The notes under the pieces are model-generated. The model did not search any database. It saw nothing but the letters and a program-made list of their open reading frames with translations, and was not told the DNA's origin. A DNA stretch of 52,622 bases, taken from NCBI GenBank assembly GCA_013151745.1, contig JAADHS010000009.1, positions 1 through 52,622 of the forward strand, in the 5' to 3' direction. Of this stretch, positions 29,256 to 41,845 are shown piece after piece. Origin of the DNA: Gammaproteobacteria bacterium. GTDB lineage: Bacteria > Pseudomonadota > Gammaproteobacteria > JAADHS01. Numbering within the stretch: position 1 is the first letter of the stretch; each line of letters begins with the position of its first letter. Both the position numbers and the translations under genes were made by a program.

Positions 29256-29600
29256 ATGACCGATTGTTTATTTTGTCGTATGGTTGCGAAAGAGATAGAG
29301 CCTGATGTGGTGTATGAAACAAAGCGAGTGCTGGCTTTTAAAGACCTTAACCCACAGGGGCCAGTGCATATTTTAATTATTCCCAAAGAGCATATTCCAA
29401 CCATTAACGAATTAAAAGAGACGCATGTGCAAATTGCTGGTGAGATGATGTTAGCCGCTCAGGTGGTTGCAGATCAATTGGGTGTAGCAGAAAAGGGGTT
29501 TAGATTAGTCATGAATTGCAATAAGCATGGCGGGCAATCTGTTTACCATCTACACATGCATTTAATTGGTGGCCGCCAGCTTGATTGGCCGCCAGGCTAA
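29256..29600 (+). CDS. hinT: HIT family nucleotide-binding hydrolase (HinT-like)
   Basis: Cytoplasmic histidine-triad protein of 114 residues that hydrolyses purine nucleoside phosphoramidates. The histidine triad is complete (YHLHMHLIGG, about residues 97-106), with the HILIIPKEHIP segment and the N-terminal CLFCRMV zinc-type Cys pair usual in this branch. The end GGRQLDWPPG is typical of gammaproteobacterial HinT. GCAGGAG lies 7 nt before the ATG. It is a single gene between two palindromic elements, and its TAA stop is the first three bases of the element that follows. Confidence 0.96.
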   Translation: MTDCLFCRMVAKEIEPDVVYETKRVLAFKDLNPQGPVHILIIPKEHIPTINELKETHVQIAGEMMLAAQVVADQLGVAEKGFRLVMNCNKHGGQSVYHLHMHLIGGRQLDWPPG

Positions 29601-29744
29601 GTACCCCGCCATAATTATTTTAACTTTATATTGATGCAGTATTTTCGCGTGAATCAAGCATAGTGCGCTATGTGACTGAACCTGCAACGCGGAGCCACGT
29701 AAAAAAGACCAGTAAATATTAAAATAATTATGGTGGGGTACTTA
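29598..29744. repeat. 147-bp inverted-repeat element C
   Basis: The ends TAAGTACCCCGCCATAATTA (from 29598) and their complement (ending ACTTA at 29744) pair over about 26 bp with one or two mismatches, around a non-coding centre of about 95 bp. The first three bases form the stop codon of hinT. The end sequences differ from family A and element B. It could serve as the hinT terminator. Confidence 0.8.
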
Positions 29745-29806
29745 ACACCGGCATCGGAGTGAAGCCCCGCAATTTGTAACATTATCAACGGGGCGGCGAA
29801 TGAAAC

Positions 29807-29965
29807 TCAAGTTAATTCATTATTAGTGTCATTTTCCGGCTCAACCGAAGCGCGTTGTTTTGGTTTTTCTGCCATATAAATTTGCACTGTCAGAAACGCT
29901 AATAATGCGATTACAATTATTCCGACAATAACCGTCATTCCTGTTACAAGTTCTTCAGTAATCAA
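29807..29965 (-). CDS. Small single-span membrane protein, TTG start
   Basis: A 52-residue protein that would be missed by a length cut-off. TTG at 29965 is preceded by a strong GGAGGA seven bases upstream. The product begins MITEELVTGM, has one membrane helix (VIVGIIVIALLAFLTVQIY, about residues 12-30) and ends in a polar tail rich in Lys then Asp/Asn/Glu. I recognise no family. The strong ribosome binding site, clear helix and charge change after it support a real gene. The downstream neighbour is element C, and the divergence or co-direction with the GAF gene (same strand, upstream) leaves transcription open. Confidence 0.6.
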   Translation of the reverse strand: MITEELVTGMTVIVGIIVIALLAFLTVQIYMAEKPKQRASVEPENDTNNELT

Positions 29966-30097
29966 GACTTTATCCTCCGCAAAACAGTTGAAAATGTATT
30001 AGTGAACTCTTCTCTCTCTATAGGTCAAATCATAACGTTTTCTGCATCAAACTGAAAGCAAATTATTTATTAAAATAGTCAGGAACCGGTGGGGTTA

Positions 30098-30703
30098 TTA
30101 CTGGTGGCGCTTTTTAGGCTTAAGCTGTTGTTCTAATTTTTCTATTTTGTTTTTAAGCTGGTTGGATAAACGGGATAATTCTTGTCTTAAAAAGATATTC
30201 TCAATGTTCATTTGTAATAAAAATGCGAGTTTTTCCAGGTATTGCTGATCTTGGTTGTTGAATTTTTTTCCATGGGATTTGTTAAGTAGTTGAATAGCGC
30301 CGGTTACGCGTTGAGTGGTTACGCCGCGAACAGGAACACACATAGAGTTGCGGCAGATAAACCCTGTTTGCATTGCGATAATATCGTGTGTGCCAACGAC
30401 ACTTTGCATGTCATTTTCTATAATAACGTTTCCTGAGGAGATCACTCGGCCGACTAAAGAGCCACTTTCAGGAACGGAAACTTCTTTTTCTCCCAGGCCG
30501 GTTCCGCATTGTAGCCAAACATCTTGCTGTACGGGGTCGTGAATAAAAATACTGCAACGTTCGGCATTGAGCGCTTTAGGCATTATTTCCACAAGAAACT
30601 GCAGGAGTTCAGTGTTGCCGGAACGTTTTTTTGACGCGGCTTCGATTTGTTCCTGCTTCTTTCTTAGTTCTTCAAGTTTAATATATAATGCGTTTTTTTT
30701 CAT
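30098..30703 (-). CDS. GAF domain protein
   Basis: Cytoplasmic protein of 201 residues. A short N-terminal coiled-coil (KLEELRKKQEQIEAASKK) leads into one GAF domain (about residues 30-170: ERCSIFIHDP, GSLVGRVISSGNVIIEND, SMCVPVRG, GAIQLLNK). It ends with a second coiled-coil (LRQELSRLSNQLKNKIEKLEQ) and a basic tail. No output domain is attached, so it may be a small-molecule or redox sensor acting through a partner. The Cys pair near residues 116-121 (FICRNSMC) might bind a cofactor, but that is speculation. Single gene; no operon partner is obvious. Confidence 0.85.
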   Translation of the reverse strand: MKKNALYIKLEELRKKQEQIEAASKKRSGNTELLQFLVEIMPKALNAERCSIFIHDPVQQDVWLQCGTGLGEKEVSVPESGSLVGRVISSGNVIIENDMQSVVGTHDIIAMQTGFICRNSMCVPVRGVTTQRVTGAIQLLNKSHGKKFNNQDQQYLEKLAFLLQMNIENIFLRQELSRLSNQLKNKIEKLEQQLKPKKRHQ

Positions 30704-30856
30704 GAATTTTCCGAAACCTCATTAGCAAGATATTTAGCGGCTTTATGGCCTTAAGCTTTATGGCTTAACCTCAACAGGTTAATGCCAAAAATTGTAATGG
30801 AGAGCCTTTAACTTTATGATATATTTAAATTTCTTAACTTTTTGGTATGTTTTTAT

Positions 30857-31687
30857 ATGATTGAAAGTTTACTGAAAATGGTGTTCAATGGTTTGTTTAT
30901 TAGCATGATATTACTTGTGTGTGGTGGAACCCAAGCGTCAACTCAGGTTTATAAAAATGCAAAAAACTTAACAGATCAGTGTCATTATCGCGGAGAAGAC
31001 TATGATCAGCGTTCGATTATGACAGTGCTTAATCGAAACAGAGGGGGTATGGAAAAAAAGAGTGAGTATCTCAGATTGTTACGTTATTACGGCATGAGTG
31101 CGCAAATAAAAGAAAAAATGTTGCTTTTAACTGAATACCCTCCCGATGCCAAAGGCGTTGCTTTTTTGCGATGGGAGTATGCACTGTCAGCCCGGCGTGA
31201 AGTTGATCAATGGCTTTACATGCCTAATAGAAAAGTATTGAGGAGAATATCGGCACGTAATGACAACGACAGTTTTCTGGGTTCTGTTTTAACATTAGGT
31301 GATATTAAAGAACGCCCCTTTGATGCAGACCAGCATGCAATAATAAAAACTCAACAATTTAAAGAAGGTATTATTTATACTCTTGAAAGTAGCCCTAAAA
31401 ATAAGGGGGAACAGTATAGTAAACTGCTGAAAAAATATAGGCAAAGTTTTAGTACCGGCAAGTGTGAACTTGAAGAAATTATTTATTATGATCAAAAAAA
31501 GCAGATGTTAAAGAAGCAAAGCTTAGTATGGCAGTATATAGACGGTATTCCCATCTGGAAGCATGTGGCGATAGAAAATTTACAATCCAGGCAAAGTTCT
31601 GAATTTTCGGTGGACAGGGTGGAAATGAACGTAGGCATCAAAGATACGGTGTTTAGCAAACGTACGATGCGGCGTGGACTAAAATAA
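30857..31687 (+). CDS. LolA-like outer-membrane lipoprotein-sorting family protein
   Basis: Exported protein of about 276 residues with a signal peptide (about residues 8-27, ending GGTQA). The sequence has the shape of the LolA-like family annotated as outer-membrane lipoprotein-sorting proteins (PF17131-like): a run of beta strands with ALSARREVDQWLYMPN, RKVLRRISA, SFLGSVLTLGDI and the C-terminal FSKRTMRRG. Such proteins often accompany MMPL/RND lipid exporters, but none is near. The start is uncertain: ATG at 30857, ATG at 30878 or TTG at 30842 are all possible, none with a good ribosome binding site. Confidence 0.7.
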   Translation: MIESLLKMVFNGLFISMILLVCGGTQASTQVYKNAKNLTDQCHYRGEDYDQRSIMTVLNRNRGGMEKKSEYLRLLRYYGMSAQIKEKMLLLTEYPPDAKGVAFLRWEYALSARREVDQWLYMPNRKVLRRISARNDNDSFLGSVLTLGDIKERPFDADQHAIIKTQQFKEGIIYTLESSPKNKGEQYSKLLKKYRQSFSTGKCELEEIIYYDQKKQMLKKQSLVWQYIDGIPIWKHVAIENLQSRQSSEFSVDRVEMNVGIKDTVFSKRTMRRGLK

Positions 31688-31805
31688 GTGAGAGGCCATT
31701 TTCAGTCGTGCTCATTTCTAATCTCTTGAGCGTTAAGAGGCTTAATGGTATAAATGTAGAGTACTAAGGTGGGGAAACAATAAAAAACAAAGGGGGGTGT
31801 TTATA

Positions 31806-32162
31806 ATGAGTCGATGGATTATCGTAGGGATGGTCAGTGTTTATTTTTTAGTAGCGGGCGTAGGTACTGTTTCAGCAGAAGAGGTTAAACTAAATTCAAG
31901 CAGTTGGTTGGGGAACCTTAAGCTGGAAGATGGGCAATTAATTGCCATAAAAAAAGCAATGGAAAAAGCGCTGAATGCGCCGATTGATGCCAGTCAACAG
32001 TGTGGCGAAGTACGTCAGGATTGTGTGGTACGTGCTGCTCGAGAGTGGACTATAGGCAAAGATCGTTTCCGGGAATTAGTGGTTTATATTCACACTGTAG
32101 GGCAAGCGTCCAATGTGGTCGCTCAAACTAATGGTGTTTGGCCAACCATTTCTGCGAAATAA
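31806..32162 (+). CDS. Small periplasmic protein of unknown function
   Basis: A 118-residue exported protein with no family I recognise. The signal peptide covers about residues 1-25 (ending GTVSA). The mature part is about 93 residues with two Cys in QQCGEVRQDCVV, placed for a disulfide, and a short aromatic-basic stretch (GKDRFRELVVYIHT). ATG at 31806 is chosen because a GGGGGG-rich ribosome binding site lies about 7 nt upstream, inside the longer frame from 31797. It follows the LolA-like gene by 118 bp in the same direction and could belong to the same transcript. Confidence 0.65.
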   Translation: MSRWIIVGMVSVYFLVAGVGTVSAEEVKLNSSSWLGNLKLEDGQLIAIKKAMEKALNAPIDASQQCGEVRQDCVVRAAREWTIGKDRFRELVVYIHTVGQASNVVAQTNGVWPTISAK

Positions 32163-32332
32163 GGGGGGCGTAAAAAATGAGTTTACATTTAAGGGTTTCC
32201 AATCGCCATTGAAAAAGGTGAAAAGTGGGCATTCAACTGACGAACAAAATGGATGTCTATACCTTTAGCAAGCAAGATCACGACAGTGAGTGAGTGGAAA
32301 ATCAAAAATGTGAAATAATTTTTAAGGTGACT

Positions 32333-32374
32333 CGATACTTCGTCTGCCTCATCGCTGAGGCGGGCGAAGTATCG
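32333..32374. repeat. Strong REP-like stem-loop
   Basis: A 19-bp stem (CGATACTTCGTCTGCCTCA at 32333-32351, partner TGAGGCGGGCGAAGTATCG at 32356-32374) closes on a TCGC loop. The two mismatches are G-T type on one strand. No T-tract follows on either side, so it looks more like a REP-type palindrome or mRNA stabiliser than an intrinsic terminator. It sits 10 bp after the 3' end of the YciI-like gene. The surrounding 32163-32383 holds no gene I can support. Confidence 0.7.
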
Positions 32375-32383
32375 CTAAATGTG

Positions 32384-32683
32384 TTATGGCAATACTTGAA
32401 TAAAAGGTTTGACTATGACGTTAGTATAGACGCCTGCCGTAATATAAGGGTCAGCGTTTGCCCATTTTTGAGCCTCATCCAATGATGGAAATTCAGCAAT
32501 AATAAGGCTGCCACTGAAGCCCGCTGGGCCGGGGTCGGAGGCATCAATGCTGGGGTTAGGTCCGGCAATGACGAGCCGTCCTGCCTCGTTTAAAAGAGTG
32601 AGTCTTGCCAGGTGAGCGGGCCGGGTTGATTGGCGTTTATTTAAGCTGTCGGGTACGTCTGTACCTACTATACTATATAGCAT
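32384..32683 (-). CDS. YciI-like protein
   Basis: A 99-residue cytoplasmic protein of the YCII/ferredoxin-like dimer family. Conserved features are the N-terminal strand MLYSIVGTD, the [11 protein letters not shown] helix with the His usual in the family, the strand [10 protein letters not shown], then [23 protein letters not shown] and a closing strand FIQVLP. Length matches E. coli YciI. Its chemical role is not established. It is divergent from the YciO-like gene, with 54 bp between starts, so the two likely share a control region. Confidence 0.93.
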   Translation of the reverse strand: MLYSIVGTDVPDSLNKRQSTRPAHLARLTLLNEAGRLVIAGPNPSIDASDPGPAGFSGSLIIAEFPSLDEAQKWANADPYITAGVYTNVIVKPFIQVLP

Positions 32684-32737
32684 AAAGTCCTCTCGTTTTG
32701 ATGGTTCTGTAATGATTAATTATAACCGTATATTTTT

Positions 32738-33370
32738 ATGAGCCAGTTTTTTGTAATCCACTCCGAGACCCCCCAGAAGCGACTGATTTTACAGGCGGTG
32801 AAAATCATTCAAAGCGGGGGGGTTGTGGTCTATCCTACAGACTCAAGTTATGCCTTGGGATGTAAAATAGGTGATAAAAATGCGGTTAACCGGATCCGGA
32901 TGTTAAGACAGCTGGATGATCGGCATCATTTTACACTAGCGTGTAAAGATTTATCCGATTTAGGAACCTACGCAAAAGTGGATAACAGCGTTTATAGAAC
33001 GTTGAAATCTTTAACGCCAGGGCCTTATACCTTCTTGTTGAAGGCGACCCGGGAAGTCCCAAGACGATTACAGCATGCAAAACGTAAAACCATTGGTTTG
33101 AGGGTTCCGGATAACGAGATTGCCAGCGCTTTGCTGGAGGCGTTAGGTGAACCCATTTGTACCACCACAATGCAGCTCCCGGATGAAAGTTTTGCAATGA
33201 CTGACCCTTATGAAATCAAAGATATTCTCGGCCATCAATTAGACTTAATTATCGATGGGGGCTATTGTGACATAGAGTCTACGACGGTGATTGATTTTTC
33301 AGAGGGTGTACCCAGCTTGGTTCGCATGGGGAAAGGGGAGGTTACCTCTCTGGGTTTAGAGTCGTCGTAA
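32738..33370 (+). CDS. yciO: YciO-like Sua5/YrdC family protein
   Basis: A 210-residue protein with a complete YrdC-like fold (GGVVVYPTDSSYALGC, LTPGPYTFLLKAT, KTIGLRVPD, TTTMQLP), the fold that makes threonylcarbamoyl-adenylate for tRNA t6A in TsaC/Sua5. The length and the segment following the fold (LIIDGGYCDIESTTVIDFS, SLVRMGKG) fit the YciO subgroup, whose cellular role is less certain than that of TsaC. It is followed by the YcgN-like gene after three bases, so the two form one transcript. Confidence 0.92.
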   Translation: MSQFFVIHSETPQKRLILQAVKIIQSGGVVVYPTDSSYALGCKIGDKNAVNRIRMLRQLDDRHHFTLACKDLSDLGTYAKVDNSVYRTLKSLTPGPYTFLLKATREVPRRLQHAKRKTIGLRVPDNEIASALLEALGEPICTTTMQLPDESFAMTDPYEIKDILGHQLDLIIDGGYCDIESTTVIDFSEGVPSLVRMGKGEVTSLGLESS

Positions 33371-33373
33371 AGG

Positions 33374-33829
33374 ATGAAGCCGTTAAAGTATCAGGATGAA
33401 TTCTGGAAAAAGAAAAAACTGACGGAGATGACGCAGGCCGAATGGGAGTCTTTATGCGATGGTTGTGCTCGGTGCTGTGTTTGCAAATTGATTGATGAAG
33501 AGACCGAAGAATTACATTTCACCAACGTATCCTGCCGTCTTCTTGATTCCTTGAGTTGCCGTTGTCAGGGCTACGCTTCACGTACGCAGCAAGTAAAAAA
33601 TTGTCTTGTCTTAAATGAAAGCAATATTTTGGTACTCAGTGGGTTGCCGGAAAGTTGTGCGTATCGACGGATTGCTTCAGGTTTAGAGCTGGAAAGCTGG
33701 CATCCACTCATTTCCAAATGTAACAATAGCGTTCGCCAGGCAGGCATTTCTGTCAGCGGTCGAGTCGTTTGTGAGACGACAGTGCCTGACGCGTTATTGC
33801 AAGAACATATCATTGACTGGATAAAATAA
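33374..33829 (+). CDS. YcgN-family cysteine-cluster protein (UPF0260)
   Basis: A 151-residue cytoplasmic protein with the Cys pattern of the YcgN/YkgJ-type family: CDGCARCCVCKL near residues 28-37, then Cys in NVSCRLLD, SCRCQGY and a later SKCNN. These probably bind zinc or iron-sulfur. Typical segments FWKKKKLTEMTQAEWESLC and ESCAYRRIASG are present. Function is unknown. It lies three bases after the YciO-like stop. Confidence 0.93.
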   Translation: MKPLKYQDEFWKKKKLTEMTQAEWESLCDGCARCCVCKLIDEETEELHFTNVSCRLLDSLSCRCQGYASRTQQVKNCLVLNESNILVLSGLPESCAYRRIASGLELESWHPLISKCNNSVRQAGISVSGRVVCETTVPDALLQEHIIDWIK

Positions 33830-33939
33830 AAGAGGATCCTATCCTGCGTTTTCTAAGTTTAATTCTGCTGGTTTGAATAGGGCTGTGTTAGAATTCAGGC
33901 CATCATGTTTTTCACTGGGCTGAGGTTAGCAGAGTATCA

Positions 33940-34905
33940 ATGAAGCTGGATTATTTGGATTTTGAGCAGCCGATCGCTGAGTTGCAAGAAAAAATAAAAG
34001 AATTGCGCAATATTGTGAGTGATAACGAAATCAATATTAGCGATGAATTATCACGTTTGGAAGCAAAAAGTCATTCCTTGACCGAGTCTATCTTTTCGTC
34101 GCTGAATCCGTGGCAGGTTGCCCAGCTTGCAAGGCATCCACAACGTCCCTATACATTTGATTATATCGCTCGAATTTTCACCGATTTTGATGAATTGCAT
34201 GGTGATCGCCAGTATGCAGATGATGAAGCTATTATTGGTGGGGTGGCACGATTTGATGGACGGCCTGTTATGGTCATTGGTCATCAAAAGGGTCGCGATA
34301 CCAAGGAAAAAATCCGTAGAAATTTTGGTATGCCTCGTCCAGAAGGCTACCGCAAAGCATTGCGTCTGATGGAAACGGCAGAACGGTTTAAGTTGCCGGT
34401 GATTACATTGATCGACACGCCAGGTGCTTATCCTGGAATTGGTGCGGAAGAACGAGGCCAAAGTGAAGCTATTGCGCGTAATTTAATGGTGATGTCTAGA
34501 TTGAAAACGCCTGTTATATGCACGGTTGTGGGCGAGGGCGGCTCTGGAGGGGCACTGGCGATTGGGGTGGGTGATGTGGTTATGATTCTGCAGTACAGTA
34601 CATATTCGGTGATCTCGCCAGAAGGCTGTGCTTCCATTTTGTGGAAAAGTGCAGACAAGTCAAAAGAAGCTGCCGCCGCGATGGGTATCACTTCAGAGCG
34701 TTTGTTAGAACTGGGGGTTGTTGATCGTGTTATTGCTGAGCCGTTGGGTGGTGCGCATCGGGATGTTGATCAGATTGCCCTTAATCTTAAAGAAGCCGTC
34801 CAGCAAAGCCTGGATAAAATGTCAAAAATGAGCACGGAAGAGATGTTGGCGGCACGTCATCAAAAGTTAATGAATTATGGCAATTTTACAGAAAAAGCCA
34901 AATAG
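33940..34905 (+). CDS. accA: Acetyl-CoA carboxylase carboxyltransferase alpha subunit
   Basis: Subunit that, with AccD, transfers the carboxyl group from biotin to acetyl-CoA, the first step in fatty-acid synthesis. It is 321 residues, normal length. The N-terminus [17 protein letters not shown] and the crotonase-fold motifs [33 protein letters not shown] and [12 protein letters not shown] are all conserved. It starts the core block accA-tilS-pyrG-kdsA-eno-ftsB. The gap of 236 bp to tilS holds a terminator-like hairpin, so accA is probably its own transcript. Confidence 0.99.
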   Translation: MKLDYLDFEQPIAELQEKIKELRNIVSDNEINISDELSRLEAKSHSLTESIFSSLNPWQVAQLARHPQRPYTFDYIARIFTDFDELHGDRQYADDEAIIGGVARFDGRPVMVIGHQKGRDTKEKIRRNFGMPRPEGYRKALRLMETAERFKLPVITLIDTPGAYPGIGAEERGQSEAIARNLMVMSRLKTPVICTVVGEGGSGGALAIGVGDVVMILQYSTYSVISPEGCASILWKSADKSKEAAAAMGITSERLLELGVVDRVIAEPLGGAHRDVDQIALNLKEAVQQSLDKMSKMSTEEMLAARHQKLMNYGNFTEKAK

Positions 34906-34976
34906 CGACCCGCTCGCCCCTGGTGAAATCCAAAAATAGTACTAGAAGGTATGTTTCACACTGCTGTTTATGTATG

Positions 34977-35000
34977 AAATACTGTTTTTTAGTATTTTTT
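34977..35000 (+). terminator. Weak AT-rich hairpin after accA
   Basis: AAATACT (34977-34983), loop GTTTTTT, AGTATTT (34991-34997), then more T. A seven-pair stem made mostly of A-T pairs, followed by a short T run, 72 bp after the accA stop. Possibly a weak intrinsic terminator. Confidence 0.4.
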
Positions 35001-35141
35001 ATGCAATTGTAAGGTTGACCTTCAGGAGGCCACCCTGAAATAAAGGATTATTAACTTCTGTAGGTGCACATTATCTCCTTGAGTTGAAAAAATTCAGAGG
35101 TAACCTGAGTCGTTATAAAAACAAGAAATAAATCATCTAAA

Positions 35142-36485
35142 ATGGGTAAAAATCAACCCTTTTCAAAGACGGCGTTATTATCACTCTTCGAGCGCTTTCC
35201 TGCTTATGAACGTTTGCTTATTGCTTTTAGTGGGGGGTGTGACTCCAGTGTGTTATTACACGCATTGGCCGCGTTACGTCAGCAGCAATTAATCTCGGAC
35301 AATATCGTGGCAATCTATGTTGATCATGGCCTAAATGAGGCCTCCGCAGCTTGGGGGCATCATTGCCGATCTTTTAGTTCTGCCATCAATATCCCCTTTT
35401 GTTCAAAAAAAGTGGATGCCACAAAAAAGCGTGGCCAAAGCCCCGAAGAAGCCGCGAGAAAGGCTCGTTATGCTGCTTTTTACGAAGAAGTTCGTGCGGG
35501 TGATGCCTTGATAACGGCGCATCATGCCGATGATCAAGCTGAAACACTGATGCTGCAAATGTTACGTGGTGCGGGACCTAAAGGCTTGGCTGCAATGCCG
35601 GAATGCACGTCTTTTGGCAAGGGCGATTTACTTCGTCCTTTGCTGGGTTTTACGCGCAGTGAGTTGGAGCAATATGCGACGCAGCACGCTCTGCAATGGC
35701 TCGATGACCCCAGTAATGCAGCGGATCGATATGATAGAAATTATTTGCGCCAGACCGTGATGCCGCTGTTGTCGAGTCGGTGGCCTGCTTTGTGTTCATC
35801 ATTAGGGCGAGTGGCAGCACATCAGGCTGAGGCTTGCAGGCTGATGGCGGGGCTGGCCAGGGATGATTTCTCCGCTGCGAAGACGGGTGATTGTTTAAGT
35901 ATTAAGGTTTTGTTGACTCTGGATAAAGACAGACAGCGCAACGTGTTGCGATATTGGATACAGTCCAGAACCCTTTGTTTACCTAGTGCTGCAATTATGG
36001 TGCAGATTTTACACACCGTGATTGCAGCTAAAGGCGATCGTTCTCCGCTGTTATCTTGGGGAGGTTTTGAGCTCAGACGGCATAGAGAAAAACTCTATCT
36101 GGATAAAGTCTTACGGCCCCATAATGCGGCGGTGACTTTGTTGTGGAATGGGGAGGACGCACTTGAATTACCCGCTAATTTAGGTGTTTTACGAGTACGG
36201 CAAAGTGATGGCGCGGGACTTAAGCTGCCTTCTTTGAATAACGCTCGTTTTTCTGTTCGTTTTAGACAGGGAGGAGAGCGCATTAAACCTCATGGGCAAG
36301 TCATCACGCACGATCTAAAAAAACTTTTTCAAAGCAAAGCCGTGCCGCCGTGGTTACGTAACCGTATCCCCCTAGTTTTTGTTGAGGATGAATTGGTGGC
36401 AGTTGTAGGGTATTGGCTGGCCGATGCTTTTACAGTAGAGCATGGGCTTGAGCTTTTTATTGATCCTGCATTGAGAGTGGCGTGA
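35142..36485 (+). CDS. tilS: tRNA(Ile)-lysidine synthase
   Basis: Essential enzyme that converts the anticodon wobble C34 of tRNA-Ile(CAU) to lysidine using ATP. The PP-loop SGGCDSSVLL (about residues 30-39) and the motifs VDHGLNEAS, TAHHADDQAETLMLQMLRGAGPKGLAAMP and NYLRQTVMPLL show the catalytic N-domain. The C-terminal TilS domain follows (FRQGGERIKPHG, LKKLFQSKAVPPWLRNRIPLV). Length of 447 residues is typical of the long gammaproteobacterial form. It is in the usual place between accA and pyrG. Confidence 0.98.
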   Translation: MGKNQPFSKTALLSLFERFPAYERLLIAFSGGCDSSVLLHALAALRQQQLISDNIVAIYVDHGLNEASAAWGHHCRSFSSAINIPFCSKKVDATKKRGQSPEEAARKARYAAFYEEVRAGDALITAHHADDQAETLMLQMLRGAGPKGLAAMPECTSFGKGDLLRPLLGFTRSELEQYATQHALQWLDDPSNAADRYDRNYLRQTVMPLLSSRWPALCSSLGRVAAHQAEACRLMAGLARDDFSAAKTGDCLSIKVLLTLDKDRQRNVLRYWIQSRTLCLPSAAIMVQILHTVIAAKGDRSPLLSWGGFELRRHREKLYLDKVLRPHNAAVTLLWNGEDALELPANLGVLRVRQSDGAGLKLPSLNNARFSVRFRQGGERIKPHGQVITHDLKKLFQSKAVPPWLRNRIPLVFVEDELVAVVGYWLADAFTVEHGLELFIDPALRVA

Positions 36486-36717
36486 TATTTTGTTATCCTT
36501 AGCGGTTACCGAATTCCATAGTTGATTCTTCTTTTAAGGCATGAAAATTAAATAACTTATGCAAGTGGCGCGCAAATTTGGTTTCTATTTGAATGTTCTG
36601 ATTGAGAAAAAACGCAGCTCTAGTGGGCTAAAGTGAGTATTTTTTGATTGAAGAATGTTCAAAGAGGAACCGAAGTTGTGATGCCAGATGTACAAATTAT
36701 TTAAATTTCATTCCTAA

Positions 36718-39212
<2,495 letters not shown>

Positions 39213-39393
39213 TATAAAATCTGATTTTTTTGTAGGTGATCCAGACTATTCATTCATATAACGAGATAAAGTTTTTCGGAAATCACAATATTTAAGTATT
39301 CCGCTTAAAGTTCTCGCTTACTCTGAAAGCACGATCGCTTGCAGAACAGATATAAAAAATAATGAAGATGAAAATGATCAATAATTTTGTTAG

Positions 39394-40686
<1,293 letters not shown>

Positions 40687-40768
40687 TCGAGTGCAGTCTT
40701 TGCGCCATAAAACCAGGCTTGGCTCATCCAACGTCTATGAATGACAAGGGTTGCGGGAGTAACCAAAA

Positions 40769-41065
40769 ATGAAGTGGGTGATCCTTTTGCTCGTCCTGTT
40801 CTTTATGGTGATGCAGTATAAACTCTGGGTAGGCGAAGGCAGTTTGGTTGAAGTACAAAGCTTAAATAAGGCGATTGAAATACAGCAAGCTGAATTTGAA
40901 ACCCTGAAAGCTCGCAATGATAAACTGGAAGCTGAAGTACGGGATCTGAAAACAGGGTTGGCAGCAATCGAAGAAAGAGCGCGTACAGATTTAGGCATGA
41001 TCAAAAAAGGTGAAATTTTTTACCAGGTTCATGACTCCGTCCCACCAAGAACGATAAATAAATAG
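40769..41065 (+). CDS. ftsB: Cell-division protein FtsB
   Basis: Small bitopic divisome protein that joins FtsL and FtsQ. One N-terminal membrane helix (WVILLLVLFFMVMQYKLW) leads into a periplasmic coiled-coil (about residues 30-70) and the conserved C-terminal part ERARTDLGMIKKGEIFYQV. Length of 98 residues is typical. The position after eno is diagnostic. Its stop overlaps the GTG of the next gene by one base. Confidence 0.97.
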   Translation: MKWVILLLVLFFMVMQYKLWVGEGSLVEVQSLNKAIEIQQAEFETLKARNDKLEAEVRDLKTGLAAIEERARTDLGMIKKGEIFYQVHDSVPPRTINK

Positions 41066-41832
41066 TGGTCGCACGTGTTCGCCTGCTTCGGCTTGCCGTT
41101 GATGTAACGGATTATCAACATGCGGCACAGGAAGTGGTTGAGCGAGTGGCTCGGAAAAACTGGGCTTATGTGTGTGCTGCTAATGTTCATATGCTTATGG
41201 AAGCTTATGATGATCCTGAATTCAGGGCGGTGGTGTCCGCTGCGGCGCTGGTGACGCCAGATGGTATGCCCCTGGTTTGGTTGTTAAAAAGATTGGGCGC
41301 CCGGTCGGCGACTCGTGTCTATGGCCCTGATTTGATGTTAGCAGTCTGTGCTTTGGCAGTAGAAAAGGGTGTGAAAATTGGCTTGTATGGTGGGCATGAG
41401 CGGGCATTATTACCATTGCAAGCTTATTTATTAAAGCATTACCCCGGTCTGAAATTGACTTACGCTTTTGCCCCGCCTTTTCAGCGTTTGAATGAAAAGA
41501 CGCAACAGGACATTCGGAGAAAAATTACCTCTGCCGGTGTGCAGATTTTGTTTGTGGGTCTCGGTTGCCCTAAACAGGAGCGATGGATGCACCAGCAATT
41601 ACCTGAACTGTCTTGTATGATGTTAGGGGTGGGGGCCGCTTTTGATTTTCATTCTGGGCGTGTCCAACAGGCACCCACTTGGATTCAACGCTTGGGTTTA
41701 GAGTGGTTTTTTCGTTTGATTCAAGAACCACAACGCCTTTGGCGACGTTATTTCTGGCATAATACCCGTTTCGTTATTTTAGCTTTAATACAGTTATGGC
41801 AAACGCCACGGATCAATGCTGGTGATGATTGA
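41065..41832 (+). CDS. WecG/TagA/CpsF family glycosyltransferase
   Basis: GT26 enzyme of 255 residues, expected to add a sugar (often ManNAc or ManNAcA-type) to a lipid-linked acceptor at the inner membrane in surface-polysaccharide synthesis. Conserved segments are VCAANVHMLMEA, VTPDGMPLVWLL, RVYGPDLM, LFVGLGCPKQERWM, MLGVGAAFDFHSG and the membrane-associated C-terminal APTWIQRLGLEWFFRL, QEPQRLWRRY. GTG at 41065 overlaps the ftsB stop; no clear ribosome binding site is seen, so coupling with ftsB is likely. In Pseudomonas-like genomes this place usually holds ispD. Confidence 0.93.
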   Translation: MVARVRLLRLAVDVTDYQHAAQEVVERVARKNWAYVCAANVHMLMEAYDDPEFRAVVSAAALVTPDGMPLVWLLKRLGARSATRVYGPDLMLAVCALAVEKGVKIGLYGGHERALLPLQAYLLKHYPGLKLTYAFAPPFQRLNEKTQQDIRRKITSAGVQILFVGLGCPKQERWMHQQLPELSCMMLGVGAAFDFHSGRVQQAPTWIQRLGLEWFFRLIQEPQRLWRRYFWHNTRFVILALIQLWQTPRINAGDD

Positions 41833-41845
41833 TATTGCTCTGAGT

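Noticed and set aside
32294-32485. A 63-residue open frame overlapping the YciI-like gene
   Set aside because: It is antisense to a clear family member and covers the stem-loop at 32333; coding evidence is lacking.
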